DNA of 64,000 bases from JACKIC01 sp964392305 (GTDB taxonomy: Bacteria > Planctomycetota > UBA1135 > UBA2386), in the NCBI GenBank assembly GCA_964392305.1, contig CAYMPV010000015.1, positions 1 to 64,000 on the forward strand. Direction: 5' to 3'. The first letter of the stretch is position 1; every line of letters begins with the position of its first letter. This document shows positions 8,119 to 17,109 of the stretch, in pieces. Below the pieces are notes generated by a model. It saw only the letters and a program-made list of their open reading frames with translations. It was not told the origin of the DNA and made no database searches. A program made the translations under genes and the position numbers.

Positions 8119-9900
8119 ATGAATCTGCAGACCTACGTCATTCCCCTGCTGAGCCTCGGTCTCGGCGCCACACCGCTGTTCGCCCAAGGCGAAGAAGAGA
8201 AGACCTTCGAGGTGCCCGCCGAAGCGCGCGGTGTGCTCTGGGACGGCGCCGTGCCCGACAACGTCGTGTGCGCGGATCCGACCCTGATCGGCGACCGCGA
8301 CCTGAACGCGAACGACGAGATGATGCAGTCGTTCCTCAAGCTGCTGAACATCTACACGGACTTCGTCGACGAGAACCTCAAGGGCTTCGACGGTTCGATG
8401 AGCCAGCGTGAGGCCGCATTCCACGCCGTCAACCTGATCATGGTCAGCGGCGTCGTCTGGCCGCCGACGCTGACGGCCACGGGCGCCGGGATCGGCGCCA
8501 TCGCGCTCAGCGAAACCGGCCCTGGCGCCCTCGGCGGCGGCATCGCCGGTGGCGTGATCGGCGGGGCCGCGGGCACCGGCGCGATGTGCGCGCAGATCAT
8601 GCTCGCCGTCGCGCTCGGCCTGCACGTCAACGAGAAGTACCCCGACGTCGATACGCGCGACCTGCCCATGGCCGACGGCAGCGACGTGGCGTTGTTCGAC
8701 GATCCCGAGGCCTGGGTGATCGAGGACCTGCGTGTCGCTGCGTCGGGTGCGGCGACCGAGGCGGTCGGCGACCGCGACCTTCGCGGCGGCACCGAGCCGC
8801 GGGCGAAGGTGGCCAATGCCAGCATGGTGGGCCGCGCCGGTGGTGCCTCGAGTCGTTACGCCGGCCCCTGGGAGTCGTTGTTCCTGCACCTGGTGCAGGA
8901 GGCCGCGGCGCCGCAGGTCGATCAGCTGGCGCGTTACTGGGAACGATACCCGGGCCTCTCGGCCGCGCAGAAGGCGCAGCTGGGCAAGGCCGCCGCGTTC
9001 AAGCCGTTCGTCGCGCAGATCGCCTACATCCGCGCCAACGGTCGCCTGTCGAGCAAGAGCAAGCCGGCGATGCCGCTGTCGGGCTGGCAGCGCAGCGTCA
9101 CCAGGCTGCTCTCGGGTGATCAGGGGGCGATGCAGCAGCTGTGGCTGGATTGCTTCGCGATCGGCAACACCCGCCTGGACGTCAGCTCGGACAAGCTGAC
9201 CTGGACGACGCCGACCGCGCTGCGCCGCGTCGGGGCGCCGTCGAGCTTCTCGACCGGCATCGGCGCGACCAATGCGCGCGTCAACGGTTTCGGCGGTTCG
9301 CTCGCGGCATCGGTCGAGCCCGGTGACTTCAAGATCACGCTGGGCAGCGCGCAGATCAGCGGTGATCGCGTGCGCGTCAGCTTCAAGATCGGCAAGGGCC
9401 GCTTGCTCGATCTCGCGGTCAAGGGTGAGCTCGGCCCCGCCAAGCACCAGTTCAAGGCGTCGCCGTCGCTGCGGCGCGATCTGTCCGGCAACCTCGAGTT
9501 CGCGGTCGTCGGCTACGGCCTGCAGCTCAAGAAGGTCAGCCTCGGCCGCCTCGATCTCAACCTCGGCGTCAACCTGCCGGCGGCGCTCAAGCCGATCGAA
9601 GGTCTGCTCAAGGACTTCGAGAACAAGGTCGTGGACGCCGCCGAGGACCTCGTCGGCGAGAAGCTCGGCTTCGCGCGAGTGTTCGACGATCTCGACAAGT
9701 ACGTGCCCAAGCAGTTGCTCGAACTGCTCAACAAGACGGCCGGCGAATACGGGCTCGCGCAGGTGCAGAGCATCACCGGTCTGGCGCTGCGCAACGGCAA
9801 GCTCGAGGCGAACGTGCGCGCGGTCGAGTGGCACGGTGTGCCCTCGCTCGACGCCGCGGTGCGCAAGTTCAGCGCGCGGGTGCAGCAGTTGGCGCGTTGA
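8119..9900 (+). CDS. Large exported protein with glycine-rich hydrophobic hairpin
   Basis: The 593-residue protein has a signal peptide ending LFA|Q and a good ribosome site (AGGAGA) upstream. Residues about 110-168 are two hydrophobic, Gly-rich helices with G-x-x-x-G spacing, able to insert in or pack against a membrane. A helical middle follows, and residues about 350-500 form regular amphipathic beta strands with a C-terminal helical part, reminiscent of tubular lipid-binding folds. I do not recognise a named family. It is the first gene after the sigma factor, so it may be its main target and could be a membrane-acting effector or stress-envelope protein. Confidence 0.85.
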   Translation: MNLQTYVIPLLSLGLGATPLFAQGEEEKTFEVPAEARGVLWDGAVPDNVVCADPTLIGDRDLNANDEMMQSFLKLLNIYTDFVDENLKGFDGSMSQREAAFHAVNLIMVSGVVWPPTLTATGAGIGAIALSETGPGALGGGIAGGVIGGAAGTGAMCAQIMLAVALGLHVNEKYPDVDTRDLPMADGSDVALFDDPEAWVIEDLRVAASGAATEAVGDRDLRGGTEPRAKVANASMVGRAGGASSRYAGPWESLFLHLVQEAAAPQVDQLARYWERYPGLSAAQKAQLGKAAAFKPFVAQIAYIRANGRLSSKSKPAMPLSGWQRSVTRLLSGDQGAMQQLWLDCFAIGNTRLDVSSDKLTWTTPTALRRVGAPSSFSTGIGATNARVNGFGGSLAASVEPGDFKITLGSAQISGDRVRVSFKIGKGRLLDLAVKGELGPAKHQFKASPSLRRDLSGNLEFAVVGYGLQLKKVSLGRLDLNLGVNLPAALKPIEGLLKDFENKVVDAAEDLVGEKLGFARVFDDLDKYVPKQLLELLNKTAGEYGLAQVQSITGLALRNGKLEANVRAVEWHGVPSLDAAVRKFSARVQQLAR

Positions 9901-9935
9901 TTCCCGGGCCGCCCAACACCGTTCCGAGTCGTGTC

Positions 9936-10976
9936 ATGAACCCCAGAACCGTCATGCCCCTGTGTCTGTTGGCCGGCTGTGCGACCGGCAGTTTCGTCGA
10001 TCGCCTGGCGTCGGCCAGCGACCTGCGTGCCGCGTCGCCGGCGCCGTTCCGGGTCGCGGTCGCGCCGCTGCAGATCGCACCGGAGCTGGATCTCGCCGCC
10101 GCAACGGCGCTCGGTGACGAGCTCACTGCCGCGGGGTTGCACACGGCGTTGATGGCGGATCTGCGCACCTTGCGTGCGGCCAGCGTCGTCACCGCCGTCG
10201 GCGGTGACGACCTGGCCGAGGCCGAAGCCGCGGGTGCGGACCTGCTGTTGCGGCCGCGCCTGGTCGCCGCCAACTTCGCGTTCCAGGGCGGCTCCACCGA
10301 CGGTCTGCTGTCGTCGCTGTTGTGGCTGACGACCTGGATCGGCGGGCTGTTCGTCGCCGACTCCGACTACCTGGCCGGGCTCGAGATCGACTGGCAGGTC
10401 GTCAACCCGCACAACGGTCAGGCGATCGCCGATCTCGACGGCACGGTGCGAAACGTGCGGCTCGGCTTCTTCGACCGCAACGACGCGGCGTCGTTCGGCA
10501 CGTTGCAGAGCCTGCTGATCCCGCCGCCGTTGACCGCCGACGGCGACGCCGCCACAGCGCGCAGTCTCACCGCGGCGGCCGTGGCGCACGCCGCCGGCGA
10601 ACTTGCCGGCTACCTGAAATCGGGTCTCGCCGGCGACGAACGTGAGCTGCTCGGCGAGTTGCGTATAGAAGCGCCCACCAACGGAGCCAGGGTCGCCGAG
10701 GCATTCACGCTGCGCGGCGTCGTGGTCGCACACGAACTGATCGGTGCTCTCGTCGTGTTGGTCGACGATGTCGTCGCCGTCGAACTCGACGCGACGACCC
10801 TGCCGCCGCGTTCCCAGCAGCAGGTCGGTGCGCGCACGTTCCGCGTGCCGTTGCCCGAACTGCAGCTGACCGCGCACCCCGGCGAGAACCGCATCGTGAT
10901 CGAGTACGTCGCCGGCGGACGGCGCAGCTCGCGCACCATCGTCTGTCTCGGCAATGGCCAGGGAGGTGGCTCGTGA
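9936..10976 (+). CDS. Lipoprotein, hypothetical
   Basis: The 346-residue lipoprotein starts MNPRTVMP and has the lipobox LLAGC. After a short linker comes a region with alternating strands and helices (APFRVAVAPLQIAPE; ALGDELTAAGLHTAL) like the N-terminal fold of outer-membrane lipoproteins that assemble CsgG-like or TolB-N-like domains. A short hydrophobic stretch (about residues 123-145) follows. The C-terminal 100 residues look like an immunoglobulin-like beta domain (residues about 235-335). It overlaps the next gene by 4 bases. The family is unknown to me; the position ties it to the sigma/caspase/kinase run. Confidence 0.82.
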   Translation: MNPRTVMPLCLLAGCATGSFVDRLASASDLRAASPAPFRVAVAPLQIAPELDLAAATALGDELTAAGLHTALMADLRTLRAASVVTAVGGDDLAEAEAAGADLLLRPRLVAANFAFQGGSTDGLLSSLLWLTTWIGGLFVADSDYLAGLEIDWQVVNPHNGQAIADLDGTVRNVRLGFFDRNDAASFGTLQSLLIPPPLTADGDAATARSLTAAAVAHAAGELAGYLKSGLAGDERELLGELRIEAPTNGARVAEAFTLRGVVVAHELIGALVVLVDDVVAVELDATTLPPRSQQQVGARTFRVPLPELQLTAHPGENRIVIEYVAGGRRSSRTIVCLGNGQGGGS

Positions 10977-12478
10977 GGCGTCTTCCTCGTCTCCTGCCGC
11001 TCGTCGCCATCGTGGCGGCTGCTTGTGGCCCCGCGATGATCGGGGCAGGCATCGGCGAGCTGGCCCGCAACGGCGGCGACCAGACGGTTGTCTTGTTGTT
11101 CGTCAACGACGGCGGGGAACCGCTGCAGTTGCGGCTCGACGGTCTGGACTTCTCGGGGGCGCCGTTGTCGCTGGTGTCGGACCTGATCCCCGCCGACGGC
11201 ATCGCCGAACTGGAACTGCCACGCGCACTGGCGTTGCGGGTGAGGGCCGCGCAGACCGCGGACGACGCCGCCACGGCCCCGGTGACCTGGGACTTCCGAC
11301 TCGAAGAACCCGTCAGCGGCACCAGCTACGGCATGGGGGTCGAGGCGGCTGTGGTCTCGGGGCTCACGGCGTCGGGATCGACAGCCGATCAGGTCGTGTT
11401 CGACCGGCTGGTCGGCGGCGCTTCGAACGCGACCTTCGAGCGCGTGTGTGCGGCGACCCTGCCGGGCTCACCGCAGCGCTTCGCCGTGCATCCGGGCGGC
11501 GGTTATGCCTACTCGGTGCGCGACACCGGCGGCGGCGCCGAGATCACCGCGCTGCGCGTCGATGCGCGCACGGCGGCGTTCGACGTCATCGCTGCGGAGT
11601 TCGGCGCGACGCCGACCAATCCGCGCACGATCGCCTACGACGGCGCCTTCGCCGATCTGGATGTGTTCGTCGAGCCGCTCGGCAGGGTGCTCTACGTGGT
11701 GCAGCGTCAACCCGCGGTGCACCGCAGTGTGCTGGCCATCGCGCCGATCCTCGACGATGGCACGCTGGGCGAACCGCAGACCGCGGTGCGCGGGCTGATC
11801 GGTGACCTCGCCGTGCGCGCCGACGGCCGGCGTCTGTACCTGACCGAGGACCTCGGCGACGGCGGCGGTTATCGCCTCGCGGACTTCGTGCTCACGGCCG
11901 GCGGTCTGATCGACTTCCTGGCTGCGTCGGCGGCGATGCCGTGTGTGGTCACCGAAGGTGGGCAGCTGGCCCTGCATCCCAGCGGGAGTGTGCTCTACGT
12001 GGCGCTGCGCGACCCGGTGTCCGCGCTGGCCAAGGTCGGCGCCTACTTCGTCGGCGACAACGGCGGCGCGTTCTCGATGGGGAACGACTGCAGCGGCTTC
12101 GAGTCGGTCGACGACCTCACCGTCGATCCCACGGGGCGCGAACTCTACCTCTCGGGAACGGCGCTCGGCGGCGCCCGGCGGCTGCTGCGGTACGAGTTGG
12201 ATCCGGTCTCGGGCGCCCTCGGCGCGTTGACCGAACAGGATCTCGGCGCGGTGTCCCGGCTGACGGCGACTGCCGATCCTTCGCGGCCCGCTGACGACCC
12301 GCTGCGCGACGTCGTGTTCGTGGCCGTGGGCGATCGACTGGTCCCGCATCTGCGCCAGCCCGACGGGGCCCTCGCGGCGCTGAGCAGCGGCGCGGCGCTC
12401 GACTACGGCTCGTCGGCCAACACCCACTTCGTCCAGGGCTCACGGCGCGGCACGGTCGGCGCGCCGCGGCCACGTTGA
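10973..12478 (+). CDS. Lipoprotein with beta-propeller-like repeats
   Basis: The 501-residue lipoprotein has the lipobox AAAC after a short signal. An N-terminal beta domain (about residues 30-115) precedes a repeat region (about 145-480) whose units read like YVNN/lactonase-type propeller blades: FAVHPGGGYAYSVRD, LAVRADGRRLYLTED, LALHPSGSVLYVALRD and LTVDPTGRELYLSG. Such propellers usually bind partners or ligands rather than catalyse. It overlaps the preceding lipoprotein by 4 bases and lies 13 bases before the caspase gene. It may be a surface sensor or scaffold for the system (inference). Confidence 0.85.
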   Translation: MRRLPRLLPLVAIVAAACGPAMIGAGIGELARNGGDQTVVLLFVNDGGEPLQLRLDGLDFSGAPLSLVSDLIPADGIAELELPRALALRVRAAQTADDAATAPVTWDFRLEEPVSGTSYGMGVEAAVVSGLTASGSTADQVVFDRLVGGASNATFERVCAATLPGSPQRFAVHPGGGYAYSVRDTGGGAEITALRVDARTAAFDVIAAEFGATPTNPRTIAYDGAFADLDVFVEPLGRVLYVVQRQPAVHRSVLAIAPILDDGTLGEPQTAVRGLIGDLAVRADGRRLYLTEDLGDGGGYRLADFVLTAGGLIDFLAASAAMPCVVTEGGQLALHPSGSVLYVALRDPVSALAKVGAYFVGDNGGAFSMGNDCSGFESVDDLTVDPTGRELYLSGTALGGARRLLRYELDPVSGALGALTEQDLGAVSRLTATADPSRPADDPLRDVVFVAVGDRLVPHLRQPDGALAALSSGAALDYGSSANTHFVQGSRRGTVGAPRPR

Positions 12479-12491
12479 TCGAGGAAGAACC

Positions 12492-14654
12492 ATGTTGCTC
12501 ACGCTGTTGTCCCTGTTCGTCCTCGGTCAGGAGCCGCAGGTCGACGCGCCTCGCGGCCAACGCCGCGCGTTGCTGATCGGTATCAACGACTACGTCAGCC
12601 CGGACATCCCCGATCTGCGCGGCTGCGTCAACGACGTCACGCTGCTCGAGCACGTGCTCGACCGTCGTTACGGCTTCGACGAGGTGCGTGTGTTGCGCGA
12701 CCGTGAAGCGACGCGCGTGGCGATCCTGCGCGAGTTGCAGCGTGTCGTGAACGCCACGGATCGCGAGGACTTCCTGTTCGTGCACTACTCCGGTCACGGC
12801 TCGCAACAGCAGGACCAGGGCGGTGACGAACAGGACGACGGGCTCGACGAGACCCTGGTCGCCTGCGACAGCCGCAGCGCCGACGTGCCGGACATCGTCG
12901 ACGACGAACTCGAAGCGATCCTGTCGGGATTGCGCACCAGCAGCGTGGTGATCAGCTTCGACGCATGTCACTCGGGAACGGGTACGCGCGCGTCGAGCGA
13001 GTTGCGCACACGCGACGTGCCGCCGGATCCGCGCGCCGACCTGTATCGGCCGCGGCCCGACCTCGGCACGCGCGGCGGCGCTGCGCGTTACCTGGCGATC
13101 ACCTCGGCGTTGGCGCGTGAGCGCGCACTCGACGGCCCTGTCGACGGCACCGCGCACGGCCTGTTCTCGCTCGCCCTCGGCCGCGTGCTCGGCGAACAGC
13201 CGCTGCCGGGTGAAGGTCGTCGGCGGTTGTCGTCGGTGGCCGAATGCGAACGGTTGGTCATCGCCGGTTACCGCGACATCGTCGACACGCTCGGCTGTGC
13301 GCACCGGGCGTCGACGCCGACGTTCGAGTTGATCGGCTTCGGCGACGACGTCGCCGGACAGCGTCGGTGGCTCGACGGTTCGTTGTTGCCGGCGCCGCGG
13401 CCGGGGCGCGGCGCGCGTCTGCCGTGGCTCGCGGTGCAAGGTGGCGGCGCCGCGGTCCACCTGCAAGGAGCAGGCGAGCGCGGCGTGACACCCGGTTCCT
13501 GCTGGGCGATCTTCGCGCCGGGCGAAGCCAACTTCGAACGCGGGGCCCTGGCCTGGGGCGAAGTGGTCGCGGTGCGCGGCGAACGGGCCACCATGACGCT
13601 GCGCGGTGGCGCGGACCTCGAGCGCAGTTTCGCGGACTGTCGCGCAGTGCGGATCGCGCCCGCCCGTGACCCTGGCGCGCCCAAGGTCCGCCTCGAGCTG
13701 GCGGGCGAAGATCGCGAACGCGCCCGGGCCCTGCTGGCCCGGTTGTCGCCGCAGGCCGCGGTCGTGGCGGACGCCGGCAGCAGCGCGAACTTCATCTTCC
13801 GGCGGTTGGACGCCGGTTCCGGGTTCGTCGTCCTGGCCGGCGACGAGACCAGCGCGGTCGCCGAGCGGACGACGCTCGACGAAGCGGCGCGCGTGGTCGC
13901 GCGCACGTTGACCGCGGCGCGGCTGCTCGCGCTGGACAACCCGACGTCGTCGCTGCGGGTGCGGGTGTGCACCGACCTGGTCGGCGGTGAGGTCGAAGAC
14001 CGGGAGATCGGCGTGCTGCGGGCGCGGCGCAAGCCGGCTGCCGACGGGTACCGCGTCTATCGTGAGGGTGACCCCGTCGATGCGCGCAACTGCCTGCAGG
14101 TCCACGTCGAGGTCGATCAGGACTGCTACGTGACGGTGGTCGATGTCGACGCGCAGGGGCGGGTCGGGCTGCTGTTTCCCAATGAGATGTCGGAGGAGAG
14201 CGGCTGGCTGCCCGAAGGGTTGGTGCCCGCTGGACTGCGCGTCAGCATTCCGGATGCCGTTCGCGAAGACAACGCGGCCGGCTTCCTGCTGCCGTTCCTC
14301 ACCGCCGGCAGCGAGACGATCCGGGTGTTCGCGACGCGTGACCTGGCGACCGCGGAACGCATCCGCGACGGTGTCCGGCAAGCGCATCGTCTGCAGAAGG
14401 AGTCGCCCGACGACGCCGGCGCGGTCGAGGCCGTGCTGGCGGCGCTGCGCGAAGACCTCGTGCGCGCCACCTTCGGCCTGCGCGAGATCGGCGTGATGGG
14501 TGTCGGTGTCGTGCCCAACAAACCGCGGCGACAGCCGGCGGAGGCGAGCGGATCGGCCGAGGCGAGCGGATCGGCCGAGGCGCCGGGTGCGATCACCGGC
14601 GATTGGGCCGCGGCATCGATCAACTTCCGCGTCGCCGGCAACCAGGAGAAATGA
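12492..14654 (+). CDS. Exported caspase-like protease (peptidase C14) with DUF4384
   Basis: This 720-residue protein has a short hydrophobic leader ending VLG|Q, so it is probably exported. Residues 25-260 form a metacaspase-like C14 domain: ALLIGINDY, catalytic His102 in HYSGHGSQ and catalytic Cys159 in SFDACHSGTG, with an acidic loop (GGDEQDDGLDE). An Arg/Asp-rich middle follows. Residues about 515-610 match DUF4384 (DCYVTVVDVDAQGRVGLLFPN), a domain often found with caspases. The tail carries a duplicated EASGSA unit. Metacaspases cleave after Arg or Lys. The stop overlaps the next gene, another DUF4384 protein. Confidence 0.92.
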   Translation: MLLTLLSLFVLGQEPQVDAPRGQRRALLIGINDYVSPDIPDLRGCVNDVTLLEHVLDRRYGFDEVRVLRDREATRVAILRELQRVVNATDREDFLFVHYSGHGSQQQDQGGDEQDDGLDETLVACDSRSADVPDIVDDELEAILSGLRTSSVVISFDACHSGTGTRASSELRTRDVPPDPRADLYRPRPDLGTRGGAARYLAITSALARERALDGPVDGTAHGLFSLALGRVLGEQPLPGEGRRRLSSVAECERLVIAGYRDIVDTLGCAHRASTPTFELIGFGDDVAGQRRWLDGSLLPAPRPGRGARLPWLAVQGGGAAVHLQGAGERGVTPGSCWAIFAPGEANFERGALAWGEVVAVRGERATMTLRGGADLERSFADCRAVRIAPARDPGAPKVRLELAGEDRERARALLARLSPQAAVVADAGSSANFIFRRLDAGSGFVVLAGDETSAVAERTTLDEAARVVARTLTAARLLALDNPTSSLRVRVCTDLVGGEVEDREIGVLRARRKPAADGYRVYREGDPVDARNCLQVHVEVDQDCYVTVVDVDAQGRVGLLFPNEMSEESGWLPEGLVPAGLRVSIPDAVREDNAAGFLLPFLTAGSETIRVFATRDLATAERIRDGVRQAHRLQKESPDDAGAVEAVLAALREDLVRATFGLREIGVMGVGVVPNKPRRQPAEASGSAEASGSAEAPGAITGDWAAASINFRVAGNQEK
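14550..14585 (+). repeat. 18-base tandem repeat in the caspase gene
   Basis: An 18-base unit (GAGGCGAGCGGATCGGCC) is present twice in a row, followed by a partial third unit. It encodes EASGSA twice and then EAPG in the disordered tail of the caspase-DUF4384 protein. As the unit is a multiple of three, copy-number change would lengthen the linker without a frameshift. Confidence 0.85.
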
Positions 14655-15436
14655 GCATGAAGAACACGCATCGTTGTCTGGTCGTGGCGTCGTTCGGCCT
14701 GTTGCTGACGGCGTGCGCGACCATGCTGCCGCTGGCCGGCAGGTTGTTGGCGACCGCGGTCGGCAACTACGACAGTCGTTACGGCAAGCTCGTCGACGAT
14801 CTGTCGAGCGCGCTCAAGGCGGGGCCGGTGGCCGGCGCTGCGACGTCGTCCGGTGGTGCACCGATCTCGCTCGAGGTGGCGCTGCTGCGTCAGGAAGAGC
14901 AGGGTGAGGAGATCGTGCCCGTGGCGATGCAGAACGGTGAAGTGTTGCGTTGGCGCGGCAGCCTGCAGACCAGTGATCGCTTCAAGGTGTTCTTCCGACC
15001 CAGCGAGGATTGCTTCGTCTACGTCGTGCTCGTCGACGGCACCGGCTTCGTGCAGGTCCTGCATCCGCCCGCCGCGCTCGGTGTGCCGACCCGGGGCGGT
15101 GACGGCAGGTTCCTTCCCGAGGGGGACCTGGACATGGCCTTCGCGGTCGACGAGTTCGTCGGCATCGAGACGATCTACTTCGTCGCCTCACGGCAGCGTC
15201 GCACCGATCTCGAACAGGCGCTGCTGCCGTTCGTCGGCATGGAGCGCCCACCCCTGCAGCGACCGCTGTCGGTGCAGCAGCTGGCGGACGACTTCCTCGA
15301 ACTGGGCGTCGCCGAACGCAGCACCGGGGTCGCCGAGGTGCGCATGCAGAACGTTCGCAGCCGCTTCGACACGGCGGCGTTCCGCATGGCCGCCGGCCGC
15401 GACCTGGTCGTGACCCGCTGGTTCGAACACCGATGA
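14651..15436 (+). CDS. DUF4384 lipoprotein
   Basis: The 261-residue lipoprotein has the lipobox LLTAC. After a 60-residue linker, residues about 85-170 form a DUF4384 domain (SEDCFVYVVLVDGTGFVQVLHP), the same domain that ends the upstream caspase. The start ATG overlaps the caspase stop (ATGA), and its own stop overlaps the next caspase gene by 4 bases, so all three are translationally coupled. A free lipid-anchored copy of the domain suggests it docks or regulates the caspase at a membrane. The role is inference; the family has no agreed biochemical function. Confidence 0.88.
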   Translation: MSMKNTHRCLVVASFGLLLTACATMLPLAGRLLATAVGNYDSRYGKLVDDLSSALKAGPVAGAATSSGGAPISLEVALLRQEEQGEEIVPVAMQNGEVLRWRGSLQTSDRFKVFFRPSEDCFVYVVLVDGTGFVQVLHPPAALGVPTRGGDGRFLPEGDLDMAFAVDEFVGIETIYFVASRQRRTDLEQALLPFVGMERPPLQRPLSVQQLADDFLELGVAERSTGVAEVRMQNVRSRFDTAAFRMAAGRDLVVTRWFEHR

Positions 15437-17094
15437 ACGTGTGGCCGCTGCTGTGCCTGGTCGTGGCGAGCGCCGCGTCGACGCAGGAAGAGCCCCGCAC
15501 GCGCGAGGTCGGCATGATGGGCACGCGGCGTCCGGTCTCTGCGCCGCTGCAGCCGGGCGATCGCGACGAGTACGTGTTCGGCAACTACCACGCGCTGCTG
15601 ATCGGCGTGCAACGCTACGAAGGACACGAGACCGATCTGCGCACGCCGGTCGGTGACGTCGAGGCGCTGGCCGCACTGTTGGAGCGCGACTACGGCTTCG
15701 TGAAGCCGCAGTTGTTGCTCGATCGACAGGCGACGCGCGCCGGCATCCTCGGCGCGCTCGACGATCTGGCGCAACGACTCGACGAACGCGACAGCTTGTT
15801 GATCTTCTTCGCCGGTCACGGCACCAAACGCTGGGCCGGTTCGGAACGTGAGGAGGGCTTCTGGGTGCCGTATCAGCCTGCAGGCGCCGAGCACCGTTGG
15901 TGGAACTGGATCTCGGCGCAGACGCTCAACCGCGCCACGGCCCGAATCCGTGCCCAGCACGTGTTGCTGATCTCCGACAGTTGCTACTCGGGCGTGCTGA
16001 CTCGCGACGTGCGGGTGCACGAGCAGCTCACGCCCAACTGGATCCGCACGCAGCACGAACGCAGTTCGAGCCACGTCCTGACCAGCGGCGCCGACGAACC
16101 GGTCGCCGACGGCGGCCGCGACGGCCATTCGCTGTTCGCCTATCACCTGCTCGACGCGCTGTCGCACAATCCGGATCGCTTCCTGCCCGCGGCGACGCTC
16201 GGTGATCACCTGGTGCGCGCGGTGATGCAGGACCCGGACTTCCAGCAGAGCCGGCACCCGCAGATGCCGTTGTTCGCGCCGCATCCGCTGGATCCACGCA
16301 GCGGCGGCCAGTTCGTGTTCGTGCGCATGCGTGACGCCGCCGGCGCGGGCGAACGTCTGGTCGCCGAACCGGGCATGCCGACGGGTTATCGCAAGCCCAA
16401 TCACGTCGAGGTCGAAGAGGTCGAACCGGGCCGGTTCCGCTACTGGAGCAGCGAAGGGGGCGCGCGGGTCGAGATGCTGTTGGTGCCTCGCGGCACGCTG
16501 CGCCGCGGCGAGCAGACGGTCACCGTCGAGCCGTTCCTGATCGACGTGCACGAGGTCGACAACGCCCGCTTCGACCGCTTCATCGACGCCACCGGCGCCC
16601 GCATCGGGCTGCGGCCCCAGTCGCCGGCGGCGCGCGCCGCCGGCGTGCCGGCCACGGCGATGAGCCTCGAGGAGGCCCGCGAGTTCGCGGTCTGGGCCGG
16701 CAACAAGCGCCTGCCGACGCAACTCGAATGGGAGTTTGCGGCAGCGTTCGATCCCGTGCGGCAGGCGACGCGCGTCTATCCGTGGGGCGACGAACCGCTG
16801 CCGGACCTCGCGCGTCAGCAGGCCCCACAGGGGGCGGATCCCCGCGACGTGTCGCCGTTCGGTGTCGTCGGCATGGGCGGGTCCGTGCGTGAGCTCTGTG
16901 AGGTCGACGCGCAGTCGTGGAGCGTGCGTGAGCCGCGCGGCGTGGTGCGCGGCGGTACCCAGGTGATCTCGCGGCGCGGTTCGGTCGACGCCTCGGTGCG
17001 TCAGACGTTGCCGGTCGATGCCACGGCGCGTCGCGAAGGTGAGGTCGGCTTCCGCTGCGTGAAGTCGTTGATTCCCCCCTACGGGCAGAAGTGA
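15433..17094 (+). CDS. Exported caspase-like protein fused to FGE/SUMF1-like domain
   Basis: The 553-residue protein has a signal peptide (VVASAAS). Residues 50-285 form a C14 caspase domain with ALLIGVQRY, catalytic His129 in FFAGHG and catalytic Cys184 in ISDSCYSG. Residues about 348-545 are a formylglycine-generating-enzyme-like fold (FLIDVHEVDNARFDRFI, NKRLPTQLEWEFAAAF, YPWGDE, GMGGSVRELCE, GEVGFRCV). Only two Cys lie in this domain and they are not the paired catalytic Cys of true FGE, so it probably binds rather than oxidises. Caspase-FGE fusions occur in many bacteria. It is coupled to the DUF4384 lipoprotein and followed 15 bases later by the kinase. Confidence 0.92.
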   Translation: MNVWPLLCLVVASAASTQEEPRTREVGMMGTRRPVSAPLQPGDRDEYVFGNYHALLIGVQRYEGHETDLRTPVGDVEALAALLERDYGFVKPQLLLDRQATRAGILGALDDLAQRLDERDSLLIFFAGHGTKRWAGSEREEGFWVPYQPAGAEHRWWNWISAQTLNRATARIRAQHVLLISDSCYSGVLTRDVRVHEQLTPNWIRTQHERSSSHVLTSGADEPVADGGRDGHSLFAYHLLDALSHNPDRFLPAATLGDHLVRAVMQDPDFQQSRHPQMPLFAPHPLDPRSGGQFVFVRMRDAAGAGERLVAEPGMPTGYRKPNHVEVEEVEPGRFRYWSSEGGARVEMLLVPRGTLRRGEQTVTVEPFLIDVHEVDNARFDRFIDATGARIGLRPQSPAARAAGVPATAMSLEEAREFAVWAGNKRLPTQLEWEFAAAFDPVRQATRVYPWGDEPLPDLARQQAPQGADPRDVSPFGVVGMGGSVRELCEVDAQSWSVREPRGVVRGGTQVISRRGSVDASVRQTLPVDATARREGEVGFRCVKSLIPPYGQK

Positions 17095-17109
17095 GCCCGG
17101 GAGCGCGGC

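Noticed and set aside
6544..9834. Very long minus-strand open frame (1096 codons)
   Set aside because: It runs antisense through the sigma factor and the exported protein gene, both with clear domains or signal peptide. Its product is Arg/Asp/Val-rich without domain character, a usual shadow in GC-rich coding DNA.
12117..14387. 756-codon minus-strand frame opposite the first caspase
   Set aside because: The caspase frame carries the catalytic His and Cys and DUF4384; the other has no recognisable domain.
15433..17094. Active formylglycine-generating enzyme
   Set aside because: The FGE-like domain lacks the paired catalytic Cys; only two separated Cys are present. It is more likely a binding domain.
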